The position numbers and the translations under genes were made by a program. Source: Burkholderiales bacterium PBB2 (GTDB lineage Bacteria > Pseudomonadota > Gammaproteobacteria > Burkholderiales > Burkholderiaceae_C). From it: a stretch of 64,000 nucleotides of DNA. Shown here piece by piece: positions 1-7,658 of the stretch (within the stretch, counting starts at the first letter, position 1; each line of letters starts with the position of its first letter). The stretch spans positions 1 to 64,000 of the forward strand of contig NKIM01000012.1 of NCBI GenBank assembly GCA_002255955.1, read 5' to 3'. The notes beneath the pieces were generated by a model. The model saw only the letters and a program-made list of their open reading frames with translations, searched no databases and was not told the DNA's origin.

Positions 1-134
1 GCTACACCCTGGACCACACCGCGGCCAGCTTCATCTTCGACCCCGAAGGCCGGGTGCGCGTGTTCTCGCGCTATGGCTCGGGCGCGCAAGCGCTGGCCGA
101 CGACATCAAGCTGCTGCTGGCGGAGAAGCGCTGA
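1..134 (+). CDS. SCO1/SenC family copper chaperone, C-terminal fragment
   Basis: The last 43 codons of a gene that begins before the window; the frame opens at base 3 and stops at TGA 132-134. The motif DHTAASFIFDPEGRVRVF matches the conserved C-terminal strand of SCO1/SenC thioredoxin-fold proteins, including the copper-ligand His of the DH pair. These proteins are membrane-anchored and deliver copper to the CuA site of cytochrome c oxidase. In Burkholderiales a SCO gene commonly follows ctaA-cyoE and precedes rpoH, as here, where rpoH lies convergently. The family call rests on a short tail, so it is good but not certain. Confidence 0.75.
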   Translation, partial: YTLDHTAASFIFDPEGRVRVFSRYGSGAQALADDIKLLLAEKR

Positions 135-171
135 AACTCGAAGCCAGCTGGCGATTCGTCACGCCAAAAAG

Positions 172-198
172 AAAACGGCCCCCGGAGGGGCCGTTTTT
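172..198 (+). terminator. Bidirectional rho-independent terminator between SCO gene and rpoH
   Basis: An 11-bp perfect stem AAAACGGCCCC / GGGGCCGTTTT with a 4-nt CGGA loop, followed by T residues. The A-rich left flank supplies the U tract on the opposite strand, so it can end both the SCO transcript and the convergent rpoH transcript. Confidence 0.9.
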
Positions 199-218
199 CA
201 TGGCGGGTGCGTGTCGGA

Positions 219-1139
219 TCAGGCCGGAGTGAGTGCCTTGCGCATCTTCTTCATCGCCGCCACTTCGATCTGGCGGATGCGCTCGGCCGACACGCCGTAC
301 TCGGCCGCCAGCTCATGCAGGGTCATGCCACCGGACGAATCGTCGTTGACCTTGAGCCAGCGCTCCTCGACGATGCGGCGGCTGCGCTCGTCCAGGGCCT
401 CCAGTGCTCGGCTGATACCGTCGCCGGCCAGCTCGTCGCGGGCCTGGGCTTCCAGCACGCGGGTCGGTTCCTGACTGTCGTCGGCCAGGTAGGCGATGGG
501 AGCGAAACTCTCGCCGTCCTCGTCGCTTTGCGGCTCGAGCGCCACGTCGCCGCCGGACATGCGGGTTTCCATCTCCAGCACTTCTTCCGGCTTGACGTTC
601 AGCTCGCGCGCCACATGGGCCAGCTGCGCTTCGCTGAGGCTGTTGCGATGGGTTTGGTCGTCGGCCTGGTCTTCCTTCATGCTGTGCTTCATCGAGCGCA
701 GATTGAAGAACAGCTTGCGCTGGGCCTTGGTCGTGGCGACCTTGACCATGCGCCAGTTGCGCAGCACATACTCGTGGATCTCGGCCTTGATCCAATGCAT
801 GGCATAGCTGACCAGGCGTACGCCCTGGTCTGGGTCGTAGCGCTTGACGGCCTTCATCAGGCCGACATTGCCTTCCTGAATCAGGTCGCCCTGGGGCAGG
901 CCATAGCCCATGTACTGGCGCGAGATCGACACCACCAGGCGTAGGTGGGAGAGCACCAAGCGGCCGGCGGCCTCAAGATCACCACTGTCACGCAGACGGC
1001 GGGCGGCCGAGCTTTCCTCTTCCGGGGTCAGCAGGGGCAGGCGGTTGACGGCGGAGATGTATGCATCCAGGTTGCCGAGCGAGGGCACCAGCGACCAGGG
1101 GTCACGTACCGTCAGAGCAGTGGGTGTAGACAAAGTCAT
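219..1139 (-). CDS. rpoH: RNA polymerase heat-shock sigma factor RpoH (sigma-32)
   Basis: A 306-aa group 3 sigma-70 family protein that directs RNA polymerase to heat-shock promoters. Sigma region 2 spans about residues 55-130. The RpoH-specific box QRKLFFNLR at 140-148 separates it from RpoD/RpoS, and the C-terminal region 4.2 helix-turn-helix (about 270-302) ends the protein. The ORF track starts 12 codons upstream at 1175, but that ATG lies at the predicted transcription start. The ATG at 1139 has an AGAAAG ribosome site just upstream and gives the usual family length. A CIRCE operator covers the promoter (separate entries), implying HrcA control on top of the usual post-translational DnaK/FtsH control of sigma-32. 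Confidence 0.95.
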   Translation of the reverse strand: MTLSTPTALTVRDPWSLVPSLGNLDAYISAVNRLPLLTPEEESSAARRLRDSGDLEAAGRLVLSHLRLVVSISRQYMGYGLPQGDLIQEGNVGLMKAVKRYDPDQGVRLVSYAMHWIKAEIHEYVLRNWRMVKVATTKAQRKLFFNLRSMKHSMKEDQADDQTHRNSLSEAQLAHVARELNVKPEEVLEMETRMSGGDVALEPQSDEDGESFAPIAYLADDSQEPTRVLEAQARDELAGDGISRALEALDERSRRIVEERWLKVNDDSSGGMTLHELAAEYGVSAERIRQIEVAAMKKMRKALTPA

Positions 1140-1182
1140 CGCTTTCTTTCGCAAGCCGAACCTCAGCGGTTCCATGAGGTCA

Positions 1183-1212
1183 ATATTAGCACTCTCGTTT
1201 AGTGAGTGCCAA
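1183..1212 (-). promoter_or_regulatory. Predicted sigma-70 promoter of rpoH
   Basis: On the minus strand, TTGGCA (1207-1212) and TAATAT (1183-1188) are separated by 18 bp, giving five of six matches to each consensus hexamer. Predicted transcription start is near 1176, leaving a leader of about 37 nt before the rpoH ATG at 1139. Both hexamers overlap the two arms of the CIRCE element. Confidence 0.7.
1186..1212. promoter_or_regulatory. CIRCE operator (HrcA binding site) upstream of rpoH
   Basis: TTAGCACTC (1186-1194), nine spacer bases, GAGTGCCAA (1204-1212). This equals the CIRCE consensus TTAGCACTC-N9-GAGTGCTAA with a single mismatch. It overlaps both promoter hexamers of rpoH, the position from which HrcA represses groE and dnaK operons in other bacteria. 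HrcA itself is not in this window. Confidence 0.88.
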
Positions 1213-1300
1213 ATCGCTGGGGTTATTCGAGAAAGTGCATGAATATGCGCTTTTTGGTGAGTGCGCTCGCTAACTTATAGCGGCGCATCGCCGGCTTGCG

Positions 1301-1810
1301 TCAGTCCAGCAGGCCGAAATCTGGGCTGACGACCATGGTGTCGATGTCCAGCAGGATCAGCATGCGCTCGCCGATCTTGCCCAGACCGGTGATGAATCGG
1401 GCGTCCAGCGCCGCCGCCACCTCGGGCCGCGGCTTGATCTCATCGGCGCTGAGTTCCAGCACGTCGGAGACCGAGTCCACCACCACGCCGACGATGCGCT
1501 GCGCCACATTGAGCACGATCACCACGGTGAAGGCGTTGTACTCGCCGCTTTGGCCCAGGCGCATGCGCAGGTCGACGATGGGCACGATGACGCCGCGCAG
1601 ATTGACCACACCCTTGATGAAATCGGGCGAATGGGCGACGCGGGTGGGCGGCTCGTAGGAGCGGATTTCCTGCACGCGCAGGATGTCGATGCCGTATTCC
1701 TCGCCACCGATGCGGAAGGTCAGGAATTGCTGGGTGTCATGCCGGGCCTGGCCGGTGGCGGGCTGCAGGGCTTGGGCACCAGAGGAGGGAACCAGTTCGT
1801 TAGAGCTCAT
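1301..1810 (-). CDS. cheW: CheW-like chemotaxis coupling protein
   Basis: A 169-aa protein consisting of a single CheW domain (about residues 25-165) after a flexible N-terminus. The strings [31 protein letters not shown] and LLLDIDT are typical of CheW, the cytoplasmic adaptor linking methyl-accepting receptors to the CheA kinase. No cheA, cheY or receptor gene is adjacent, so this is a stand-alone copy. It could serve the flagellar chemosensory array or a separate one. It lies upstream of rpoH on the same strand, but rpoH has its own promoter. Confidence 0.9.
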   Translation of the reverse strand: MSSNELVPSSGAQALQPATGQARHDTQQFLTFRIGGEEYGIDILRVQEIRSYEPPTRVAHSPDFIKGVVNLRGVIVPIVDLRMRLGQSGEYNAFTVVIVLNVAQRIVGVVVDSVSDVLELSADEIKPRPEVAAALDARFITGLGKIGERMLILLDIDTMVVSPDFGLLD

Positions 1811-1983
1811 GGATCGGTGGGCTTGTCTGCGGTGAAGTCGGGGGAGGGCCGGTCATTCGTGAGAACGTCGCGTACTCATTTTGCAGCCATTGTGCGCCGC
1901 GCCATCGCTCGATCTGCTGCCCCCGGGCCGGGTAATTTCCCCCATGCAGTTGGCGCCCGCCGGCAGGTCAGGCCAGCGCCCAG

Positions 1984-2010
1984 AAAAAAGCCCCGCGCGG
2001 GCGGGGCTTT
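1984..2010 (-). terminator. Rho-independent terminator of ychF
   Basis: Ten-bp stem AAAGCCCCGC / GCGGGGCTTT around a GCGG loop, followed on the minus strand by a run of six T. It begins 26 bp after the ychF stop codon in the direction of transcription. Confidence 0.88.
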
Positions 2011-2036
2011 CTCGTCGCAGAGGGCTTGCGCTTGGC

Positions 2037-3128
2037 TCAGACGTTGAACAGGAAGTTGAGCACGTCGCCGTCCTTGACCACGTATTCCTTGCCTTCGGCG
2101 CGCATCTTGCCGGCGTCCTTGGCACCTTGCTCACCCTTGTAGGTGATGAAGTCTTCATAGGCGATGGTCTGGGCGCGAATGTAGCCGCGCTCGAAGTCGG
2201 TGTGGATCACGCCGGCCGCTTGCGGGCCGGTGTCGCCCTTGTGGATGGTCCAGGCGCGCACTTCCTTCACACCGGCGGTGAAGTAGGTCTGCAGGCCCAG
2301 CAGGCTGAAGCCCGCGCGGATCAGGCGGTTCAGACCCGGCTCTTCTTGACCCATCTCGGCCAGGAACATGGCGCGGTCTTCATCGCTCATTTCCGACAGC
2401 TCGGCCTCGGTCTTGGCGCAGATGGCCACCACGGGGCCATTCTGGGCGGCGGCATACGCCTTCAAGCGGTCCAGGAAGGGGTTGTTCTCAAAACCATCTT
2501 CCGAGACATTGGCCACGAACATGGCCGGCTTGGCGGTGATCAGGCACAGGGGCTTGAGCAGCACCAGCTCTTCCTTGCTGAAGTCGATGGTGCGCACCGG
2601 CTTGGCTTCGTTCAGCGCGGCTTCACACTTCTCCAGCACCTTGACCAGGGCGATGGCTTCCTTGTCGCCGGCGCGGGCCACCTTGTTGTAGCGGTGCAGG
2701 CTCTTTTCCACCGTGCCCATATCGGCCAAGCAGAGTTCGGTCTGGATCACTTCGATGTCCGAGATCGGGTCGACCTTGCCGTTGACGTGCACCACATTGC
2801 CGTCTTCAAAGCAGCGCACCACATTGACGATGGCGTCGGTCTCACGAATGTGCGAGAGGAACTTATTCCCCAGGCCTTCGCCTTTGGAAGCGCCGGCCAC
2901 CAGGCCGGCAATGTCCACAAACTCCACCACGGCCGGCAACACACGTTCCGGCTTGACGATCTCAGCCAGGGCCTGCAGGCGCGGGTCGGGCAGTTCGACC
3001 ACGCCGACATTGGGCTCGATGGTGCAGAAGGGGTAGTTCTCGGCGGCGATGCCGGCCTTGGTCAGGGCATTGAACAGGGTGGACTTGCCGACATTGGGCA
3101 GGCCGACGATGCCGCATTTGAGGCTCAT
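2037..3128 (-). CDS. ychF: Redox-regulated ATPase YchF (OLA1 family)
   Basis: A 363-aa Obg-related P-loop NTPase of the expected length. The Walker A motif GLPNVGKST lies near residues 9-17 and the G3 region is [20 protein letters not shown]. The usual NKxD specificity motif is replaced by NVSE, the NxxE signature that gives YchF its ATP preference. The C-terminal TGS domain runs from about residue 280 to the end (EDFITYKG...[14 protein letters not shown]). YchF binds ribosomes and affects translation and oxidative-stress responses. It is monocistronic, divergent from the monooxygenase gene and followed by its own terminator. Confidence 0.96.
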   Translation of the reverse strand: MSLKCGIVGLPNVGKSTLFNALTKAGIAAENYPFCTIEPNVGVVELPDPRLQALAEIVKPERVLPAVVEFVDIAGLVAGASKGEGLGNKFLSHIRETDAIVNVVRCFEDGNVVHVNGKVDPISDIEVIQTELCLADMGTVEKSLHRYNKVARAGDKEAIALVKVLEKCEAALNEAKPVRTIDFSKEELVLLKPLCLITAKPAMFVANVSEDGFENNPFLDRLKAYAAAQNGPVVAICAKTEAELSEMSDEDRAMFLAEMGQEEPGLNRLIRAGFSLLGLQTYFTAGVKEVRAWTIHKGDTGPQAAGVIHTDFERGYIRAQTIAYEDFITYKGEQGAKDAGKMRAEGKEYVVKDGDVLNFLFNV

Positions 3129-3345
3129 GGAGGGCTTTCTGGGGAGCTGGGTTGGAGGCCGCCGGGGCGGCCGCTGAACAAGGCGGTCTGGGAGCCCGGC
3201 TGCGGCGATGGGGCGGCAGCGAACTCGAAGCTGGGCGCGATTTTAGGCCAAGGCAGCGCCGGGCCGTGTCAGGGACGCTCCGGCCGGCCTCGGCGGCGCC
3301 GCAACAGCAGCCTCCCCACTCGCCTCAGGCCTTGCTGCGCCTGCC

Positions 3346-3351
3346 TACAAT
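3346..3351 (+). promoter_or_regulatory. -10 box directly before the UbiH-type gene
   Basis: TACAAT ends 6 bp before the ATG at 3358, so a start 7 nt downstream of the box would coincide with the A of the initiation codon and give a leaderless mRNA. No convincing -35 hexamer is visible 16-18 bp upstream, so this is tentative. Confidence 0.4.
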
Positions 3352-3357
3352 GCCGCG

Positions 3358-4470
3358 ATGCAAACATATGACGTCCTGGTGCGTGGCAGCGGCTGCGTCG
3401 GCCGCAGTCTGGCGCTGGCCCTCGGGGCACAGGGCCTGCGCGTGGCCCTGCTCGGCAGCGCCGAAGCCACGCCCACCCAGCGTGAGGATTTGCGCAGCTA
3501 TGCGCTGAACGCAGCGGCTGTGCGCTTGCTGCGTGATCTCAAAGTCTGGGAATCGCTGCCGCCCAGCGCCGTCAGCCCGGTCTATGACATGAAGATCCAC
3601 GGCGATGCCCCGGGCTCGCTGTTGGAGTTCTCGGCCTGGAGTCAGGGCGTGTCGGAGTTGGCCTTCATCGTCGATGCCGGCGCGCTGGAGCAACAGCTGG
3701 CGGTGGCTTTGCGTTTTTCGCCCCATGTGCAGCTGGTCGACGCGCCGGTGCCCGCGGCGCTGACGGCGCTGTGCGAAGGCCGTGCCTCGGCCGCGCGATC
3801 CGAACTGGGTGTGAAGTTCGAACTCAACAGCTACGGGCAGCGCGGCATTGCCGCCCGCCTGCGTTGCGAGCGGCCGCACCAGGGCGTGGCCCGGCAGTGG
3901 TTCCGTTCGCCCGATGTGCTGGCCTTGCTGCCCATCGCGGCGCCGGAGGCGGGTGCCTCTTATGGTTTGGTCTGGTCGGTGCCAGAGGCGCGGGCCGACG
4001 AGCTGCTGGCTCTGGATGAGGCCAGCTTCGAAGCGGCGCTGAACGACATCTGTGGCGCCGAGGTCGGTGGGCTGAGCCTGGTCAGTGCACGCGGTGCCTG
4101 GCCGCTGGCTCTGGCGCGGGCCGAACCGGTGCAGGGCCCCGGTTGGGTTTTGCTGGGCGACGCCGCGCACCTGGTGCATCCGCTGGCCGGCCAGGGCCTG
4201 AACCTGGGTCTGGCCGATGTGGCCGCGCTGGCGCGGGTGTTGGCTGGGCGCGAAAGCTGGCGGCCTTTGGGTGATGAGCGCCTCTTGCGCCGCTATGCTC
4301 GCGAACGTCAGCTCGACACCTGGGCCATGGGCGAGTTGACCGACGGCCTGCTGCGCTTGTTCGCCAGCGATCTGGGCCCCGTGCGCCGCTTGCGCAACCA
4401 GGGCCTGAATACTTTGAATTCCCTTTCCCCCCTGAAGCGCTGGCTGACGGCGCGGGCGCTTGGCGCCTGA
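3358..4470 (+). CDS. UbiH/UbiF-type FAD-dependent monooxygenase
   Basis: A 370-aa flavoprotein hydroxylase. The dinucleotide motif GSGCVG is at residues 10-15 and the second FAD-contact motif GDAAHLVHPLAGQGLNLGL near residue 280. The latter is characteristic of the UbiH/UbiF/VisC group, which hydroxylates the aromatic ring of ubiquinone precursors using O2 and NADPH. Which ring position this enzyme uses cannot be told from sequence. dsbC follows 20 bp downstream, so the two may be co-transcribed. No ribosome site precedes the ATG, consistent with leaderless expression. Confidence 0.85.
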   Translation: MQTYDVLVRGSGCVGRSLALALGAQGLRVALLGSAEATPTQREDLRSYALNAAAVRLLRDLKVWESLPPSAVSPVYDMKIHGDAPGSLLEFSAWSQGVSELAFIVDAGALEQQLAVALRFSPHVQLVDAPVPAALTALCEGRASAARSELGVKFELNSYGQRGIAARLRCERPHQGVARQWFRSPDVLALLPIAAPEAGASYGLVWSVPEARADELLALDEASFEAALNDICGAEVGGLSLVSARGAWPLALARAEPVQGPGWVLLGDAAHLVHPLAGQGLNLGLADVAALARVLAGRESWRPLGDERLLRRYARERQLDTWAMGELTDGLLRLFASDLGPVRRLRNQGLNTLNSLSPLKRWLTARALGA

Positions 4471-4490
4471 GACCCCGCAACTTCTTCTCC

Positions 4491-5234
4491 ATGAGTCTGA
4501 CAACAATGCTGAACTTGAAGACCCTGGCGGTGGCGAGTCTCGCCGTCTGCCTGCCTGTGCTGGCCACGGCCAATGAAGCGGTGATCCGCAAGAGCCTGAG
4601 CGAGAAGCTGCCCGGCATGCCCAAGATCGAAGAGGTGCGTCAAAGCGCGCTGCCGGGTCTGTGGGAAGTGCGCATCGGCAACGAGATCCGCTACACCGAC
4701 CCGACCGGCAGCTATCTGGTCGAGGGCGAGGTCATCGATCTGCGCACCCGCAAGAATCTGACCGAAGAGCGCCTGAACAAGATCAACCAGGTCGACTTTG
4801 CCGCCCTGCCTTTGAAAGACGCCGTGGTCTGGAAGAACGGCAATGGCAAGCGCCGCATCGCCGTGTTCGCTGACCCGAACTGTGGCTACTGCAAGCGTTT
4901 CGAGCGCGCTCTGCAAGACGTCAAGGACATCACCGTCTACACCTTCCTGGTGCCCATCCTCGGTGGCGATTCTCCCGAGAAGGCCCGCTCGATCTGGTGC
5001 GCCAAGGATGCAACCGTGAGCTGGCAAGGCTGGATGCTGGACGGCAAGGCGCCGGTCAAGCCCACCGCCGCCTGCGACGACGGCGCCATCGAACGCAACA
5101 CGGCCATGATGCGTCGCTTCCACGTCAACGGCACGCCGGCCATCTTCTTTGAAGACGGCAGCCGCGTGCCGGGTGCCCTGGGTGCCGATCAGCTGGAAAA
5201 GCGCCTGCAGGCGGTGTCCGCGGCCAAGTCCTGA
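4491..5234 (+). CDS. dsbC: Thiol:disulfide interchange protein DsbC
   Basis: A 247-aa exported protein with an N-terminal signal peptide (hydrophobic segment about 11-27, cleavage likely after ATA or TAN). It has a DsbC/G dimerisation domain and a thioredoxin domain with the active-site CGYC at residues 131-134, inside the diagnostic string FADPNCGYCKRFE. In the periplasm DsbC isomerises wrong disulfides and is kept reduced by DsbD. A second in-frame ATG at 4506 gives a more compact signal peptide (MLNLKTL...) and is an alternative start; neither has a clear ribosome site. The cis-Pro loop GTPAIFFEDG is intact. Confidence 0.93.
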   Translation: MSLTTMLNLKTLAVASLAVCLPVLATANEAVIRKSLSEKLPGMPKIEEVRQSALPGLWEVRIGNEIRYTDPTGSYLVEGEVIDLRTRKNLTEERLNKINQVDFAALPLKDAVVWKNGNGKRRIAVFADPNCGYCKRFERALQDVKDITVYTFLVPILGGDSPEKARSIWCAKDATVSWQGWMLDGKAPVKPTAACDDGAIERNTAMMRRFHVNGTPAIFFEDGSRVPGALGADQLEKRLQAVSAAKS

Positions 5235-5310
5235 ATGGCATGAAGACGGCCGCTGTGGCTGGGCTTGATCCGATCGATCAAGGCCAGCGCAGCCGCACTT
5301 TTTGACCTGC

Positions 5311-5327
5311 AGACCCGGCGCGGGTCT
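5311..5327. promoter_or_regulatory. Perfect inverted repeat upstream of the DUF3429 gene
   Basis: AGACCCG-GCG-CGGGTCT, a perfect 7-bp palindrome with a 3-bp centre, between a TTGACC (5302-5307) and a TGATAA (5328-5333). The hexamer spacing of 20 bp is long for a sigma-70 promoter. It could be an operator in the promoter of the next gene or a weak terminator hairpin for dsbC. There is no T tract, which argues against termination. Confidence 0.35.
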
Positions 5328-5371
5328 TGATAAAAACTGTGTTCTCGTTTGTTGACCCGGAGCATCCCCGC

Positions 5372-5857
5372 ATGTCCGCCGCCCCTCTTGCCCAGCCTTC
5401 CGAGCCCATGAAGACGCTGTCACCCTTGCCGCTGCATCCTGTGGCGTTGAAGCTCGGGCATCTGGGCCTCTTGCCCTTTGTGGCCGGCGCCTTGTTGATC
5501 TGGTTGATTGGCGACCGCAACCTGGAGGCTCACGCCTTTGTGACCTTGGCCACCTCGGCCTACGCGGCCTTGGTGATCTCGTTTCTGGGCGGCATCTATT
5601 GGGGCTTTGCCTTCCGCATGCCCGAGGCCACGGCCCAGCCCTTCGTCTGGGGCATCATGCCTTCGCTGGGGGCCTGGGTGGCCGTGGTGATGCCGGCCTA
5701 TGCCGGCCTGGTCTTGCAGGGTGGCATGCTGATCATCTGCTACCTGGTGGACCGTCGGCTCTACCCTGAGTTTGGTGCCGGAGCCTGGTTGACCTTGCGT
5801 TTTCGCTTGAGCGCGGGCGCGGCCCTGTGCTGCTTCTTGGCTGCGGCAGGGAGCTGA
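5372..5857 (+). CDS. DUF3429 family integral membrane protein
   Basis: A 161-aa protein with four to five hydrophobic segments (LGLLPFVAGALLIWLI, FVTLATSAYAALVISFLGGIYWGFAF, GIMPSLGAWVAVVMPAY, GLVLQGGMLIICYLV and a last one near the C-terminus). The SFLGGIYWG motif is typical of the DUF3429 family of inner-membrane proteins, whose function is unknown. The track start at 5327 was rejected: the ATG at 5372 has a CCGGAG ribosome site about 10 nt upstream. The M61 peptidase gene begins 4 bp after its stop, which suggests joint translation. Confidence 0.8.
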   Translation: MSAAPLAQPSEPMKTLSPLPLHPVALKLGHLGLLPFVAGALLIWLIGDRNLEAHAFVTLATSAYAALVISFLGGIYWGFAFRMPEATAQPFVWGIMPSLGAWVAVVMPAYAGLVLQGGMLIICYLVDRRLYPEFGAGAWLTLRFRLSAGAALCCFLAAAGS

Positions 5858-5861
5858 GGCG

Positions 5862-7658
5862 GTGGCCGACATTCGTTATCGCATTGAACTCGACCAGGCC
5901 TGCGAACACCAGTTTCTGGTCACCCTGACCCTGGCCGCTCCGGCAGCCGAGCAGACGGTGAGCCTGCCGGCCTGGATTCCCGGCAGTTATCTGCTGCGGG
6001 AATTCGCCCGCCATCTGAGCGGCCTCACGGCCAGCCAGGGCAGCCGCGAGCTGGAGCTGGAGCAACTGGACAAGGCCACCTGGCGCGTCGCGTGCAGCGG
6101 CCGCAGCGCCCTGGTGCTGCGCTATCGGGTCTATGCCTTCGACCCCTCGGTGCGCGCTGCGTTTCTGGACAGCCAACGCGGCTTCTTCAATGGCAGCAGC
6201 CTGTGCCTGCGGGTCCACGGCCGCGAGGACCAGCCCCATGTGCTGGAGCTGGCCGGCTTGCCCGAGGGCTGGCAAGTGGCCACGGCCATGCCGCAAAGCG
6301 ATGATGGCAGCTATCTCGCCGCCGACTACGACGAGCTGATCGATCACCCCTTCGAGCTCGGCCGCTTCTGGCAGGGGCGCTTCAGTGCCGGTGGCGCAGA
6401 GCATCAGCTGGTGGTCAGCGGTGCCTTGCCGTCTTTCGATGGCGAGCGCTTGCTGGCCGACACCCAGCGCATCTGCGAGGCCCAGATCCAGTTCTGGCAC
6501 GGCCCGGCGGCCAAGCGGCGCAGCCCTCTGCCATTTGAGCGTTATGTCTTTTTCCTGAACACCGTGGATGAGGGTTATGGCGGACTGGAGCATCGCGCCA
6601 GCACGGCCTTGCTCTCTCCCCGCCGTGACCTGCCGCGCCATGAGCAGAGCGACAGCAGCGAGGGCTATGTGCGCCTGCTGGGTCTGATCAGCCACGAGTA
6701 CTTCCACACCTGGAACGTCAAGCGCCTGCGCCCGGCCAACTACCTGCAGCTGGATTACACCCAGGAAAACTACACCGAGCTGCTCTGGTTCTTCGAGGGC
6801 TTCACCTCCTATTACGACGAGTTGATGCTGGTGCGCACCGGCTTGATCGACGAGGCGCGCTACCTCAAGCTGCTGTCCGCCACGCTCAGCGGTGTGCTCG
6901 CGACGCCGGGGCGCAAGGTGCAGAGCGTGGCCATGGCCAGCTTCGATGCCTGGGTCAAGTACTACCGCCAGGACGAGAACTCGCCCAACAGCACCATCAG
7001 CTACTACGGCAAGGGCGCCTTGCTGGCGCTGGCGCTGGACCTGAGCTTGCGCCTGCGCCATGCCGACGGCGAGGCCGCCACCAGCCTGGACGAGCTGATG
7101 CGCGGCCTCTGGCAGCGCCACGCGGTGGGCGAGGGCGCCAACGGCGGCATTCGCGAGGCCGACATTCTCAATCTGCTGGCCGAGCTGGGCGGCCCGGCCC
7201 TGGCCCAGCAGCTGGCGCAATGGGTGCATGGCACCGAGGATCTGCCCTTGCTGCCGCTGTTCGAGCGCCTGGGCGTGCAGCTGCGTGCGGACAAGCAGAC
7301 CCTGGCCCAGCGCCTGGGCCTGCGCTTGAACGACGCGGCCGGTCCGCTGAACATCAAGCAGGTGCTGGCCGGCTCGGCCGCGGCGGCGGCGGGCTTGTGC
7401 GCCGGCGATGAAATCATCGGCTGCCAGGGTTGGCGCTTGCGCCGGCTCGACGATGCCTTGCTGACCCTGGCACCCGGCCAGCAGCAGCTGCACTTGCTGG
7501 TCTCGCGTGACCAGCGCTTGCTGGATGTGCAGCTGGACCTGCCCAGTGCCAGCGCAGCGGCCACGGTCGGCGCCAGCACCACGCCGGTGCAGCTGTGCCT
7601 GGCCGACAAGGCGCCGGCGCGTGCACTGAGCCTGCGCCGGGCATGGCTGACCGGCTGA
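5862..7658 (+). CDS. M61 family metallopeptidase with C-terminal PDZ domain
   Basis: A 598-aa protein starting with GTG. The zinc motif HEYFH is at residues 278-282, in the family string HEYFHTWNVKRLRP, and the third ligand Glu lies in WFFEGFTSYYDEL near residue 311. A PDZ domain covers about residues 485-560 (NIKQVLAGSAAAAAGLCAGDEII). M61 enzymes are glycyl-type aminopeptidases related to leukotriene A4 hydrolase. No signal peptide is visible, so it is predicted cytoplasmic. It sits between the DUF3429 and DUF3108 genes and overlaps the latter, so the three probably form an operon. Confidence 0.9.
   Translation: MADIRYRIELDQACEHQFLVTLTLAAPAAEQTVSLPAWIPGSYLLREFARHLSGLTASQGSRELELEQLDKATWRVACSGRSALVLRYRVYAFDPSVRAAFLDSQRGFFNGSSLCLRVHGREDQPHVLELAGLPEGWQVATAMPQSDDGSYLAADYDELIDHPFELGRFWQGRFSAGGAEHQLVVSGALPSFDGERLLADTQRICEAQIQFWHGPAAKRRSPLPFERYVFFLNTVDEGYGGLEHRASTALLSPRRDLPRHEQSDSSEGYVRLLGLISHEYFHTWNVKRLRPANYLQLDYTQENYTELLWFFEGFTSYYDELMLVRTGLIDEARYLKLLSATLSGVLATPGRKVQSVAMASFDAWVKYYRQDENSPNSTISYYGKGALLALALDLSLRLRHADGEAATSLDELMRGLWQRHAVGEGANGGIREADILNLLAELGGPALAQQLAQWVHGTEDLPLLPLFERLGVQLRADKQTLAQRLGLRLNDAAGPLNIKQVLAGSAAAAAGLCAGDEIIGCQGWRLRRLDDALLTLAPGQQQLHLLVSRDQRLLDVQLDLPSASAAATVGASTTPVQLCLADKAPARALSLRRAWLTG

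Noticed and set aside
1255-1275. Second CIRCE-like half site (GAGTGCGCTCGCTAAC) upstream of rpoH
   Set aside because: It lacks the paired TTAGCACTC arm at 9-bp spacing and is too degenerate to call.
1881-3371. 496-aa plus-strand frame opposite ychF
   Set aside because: His/Gly/Val-rich shadow of a fully conserved YchF; it also runs through the ychF terminator.
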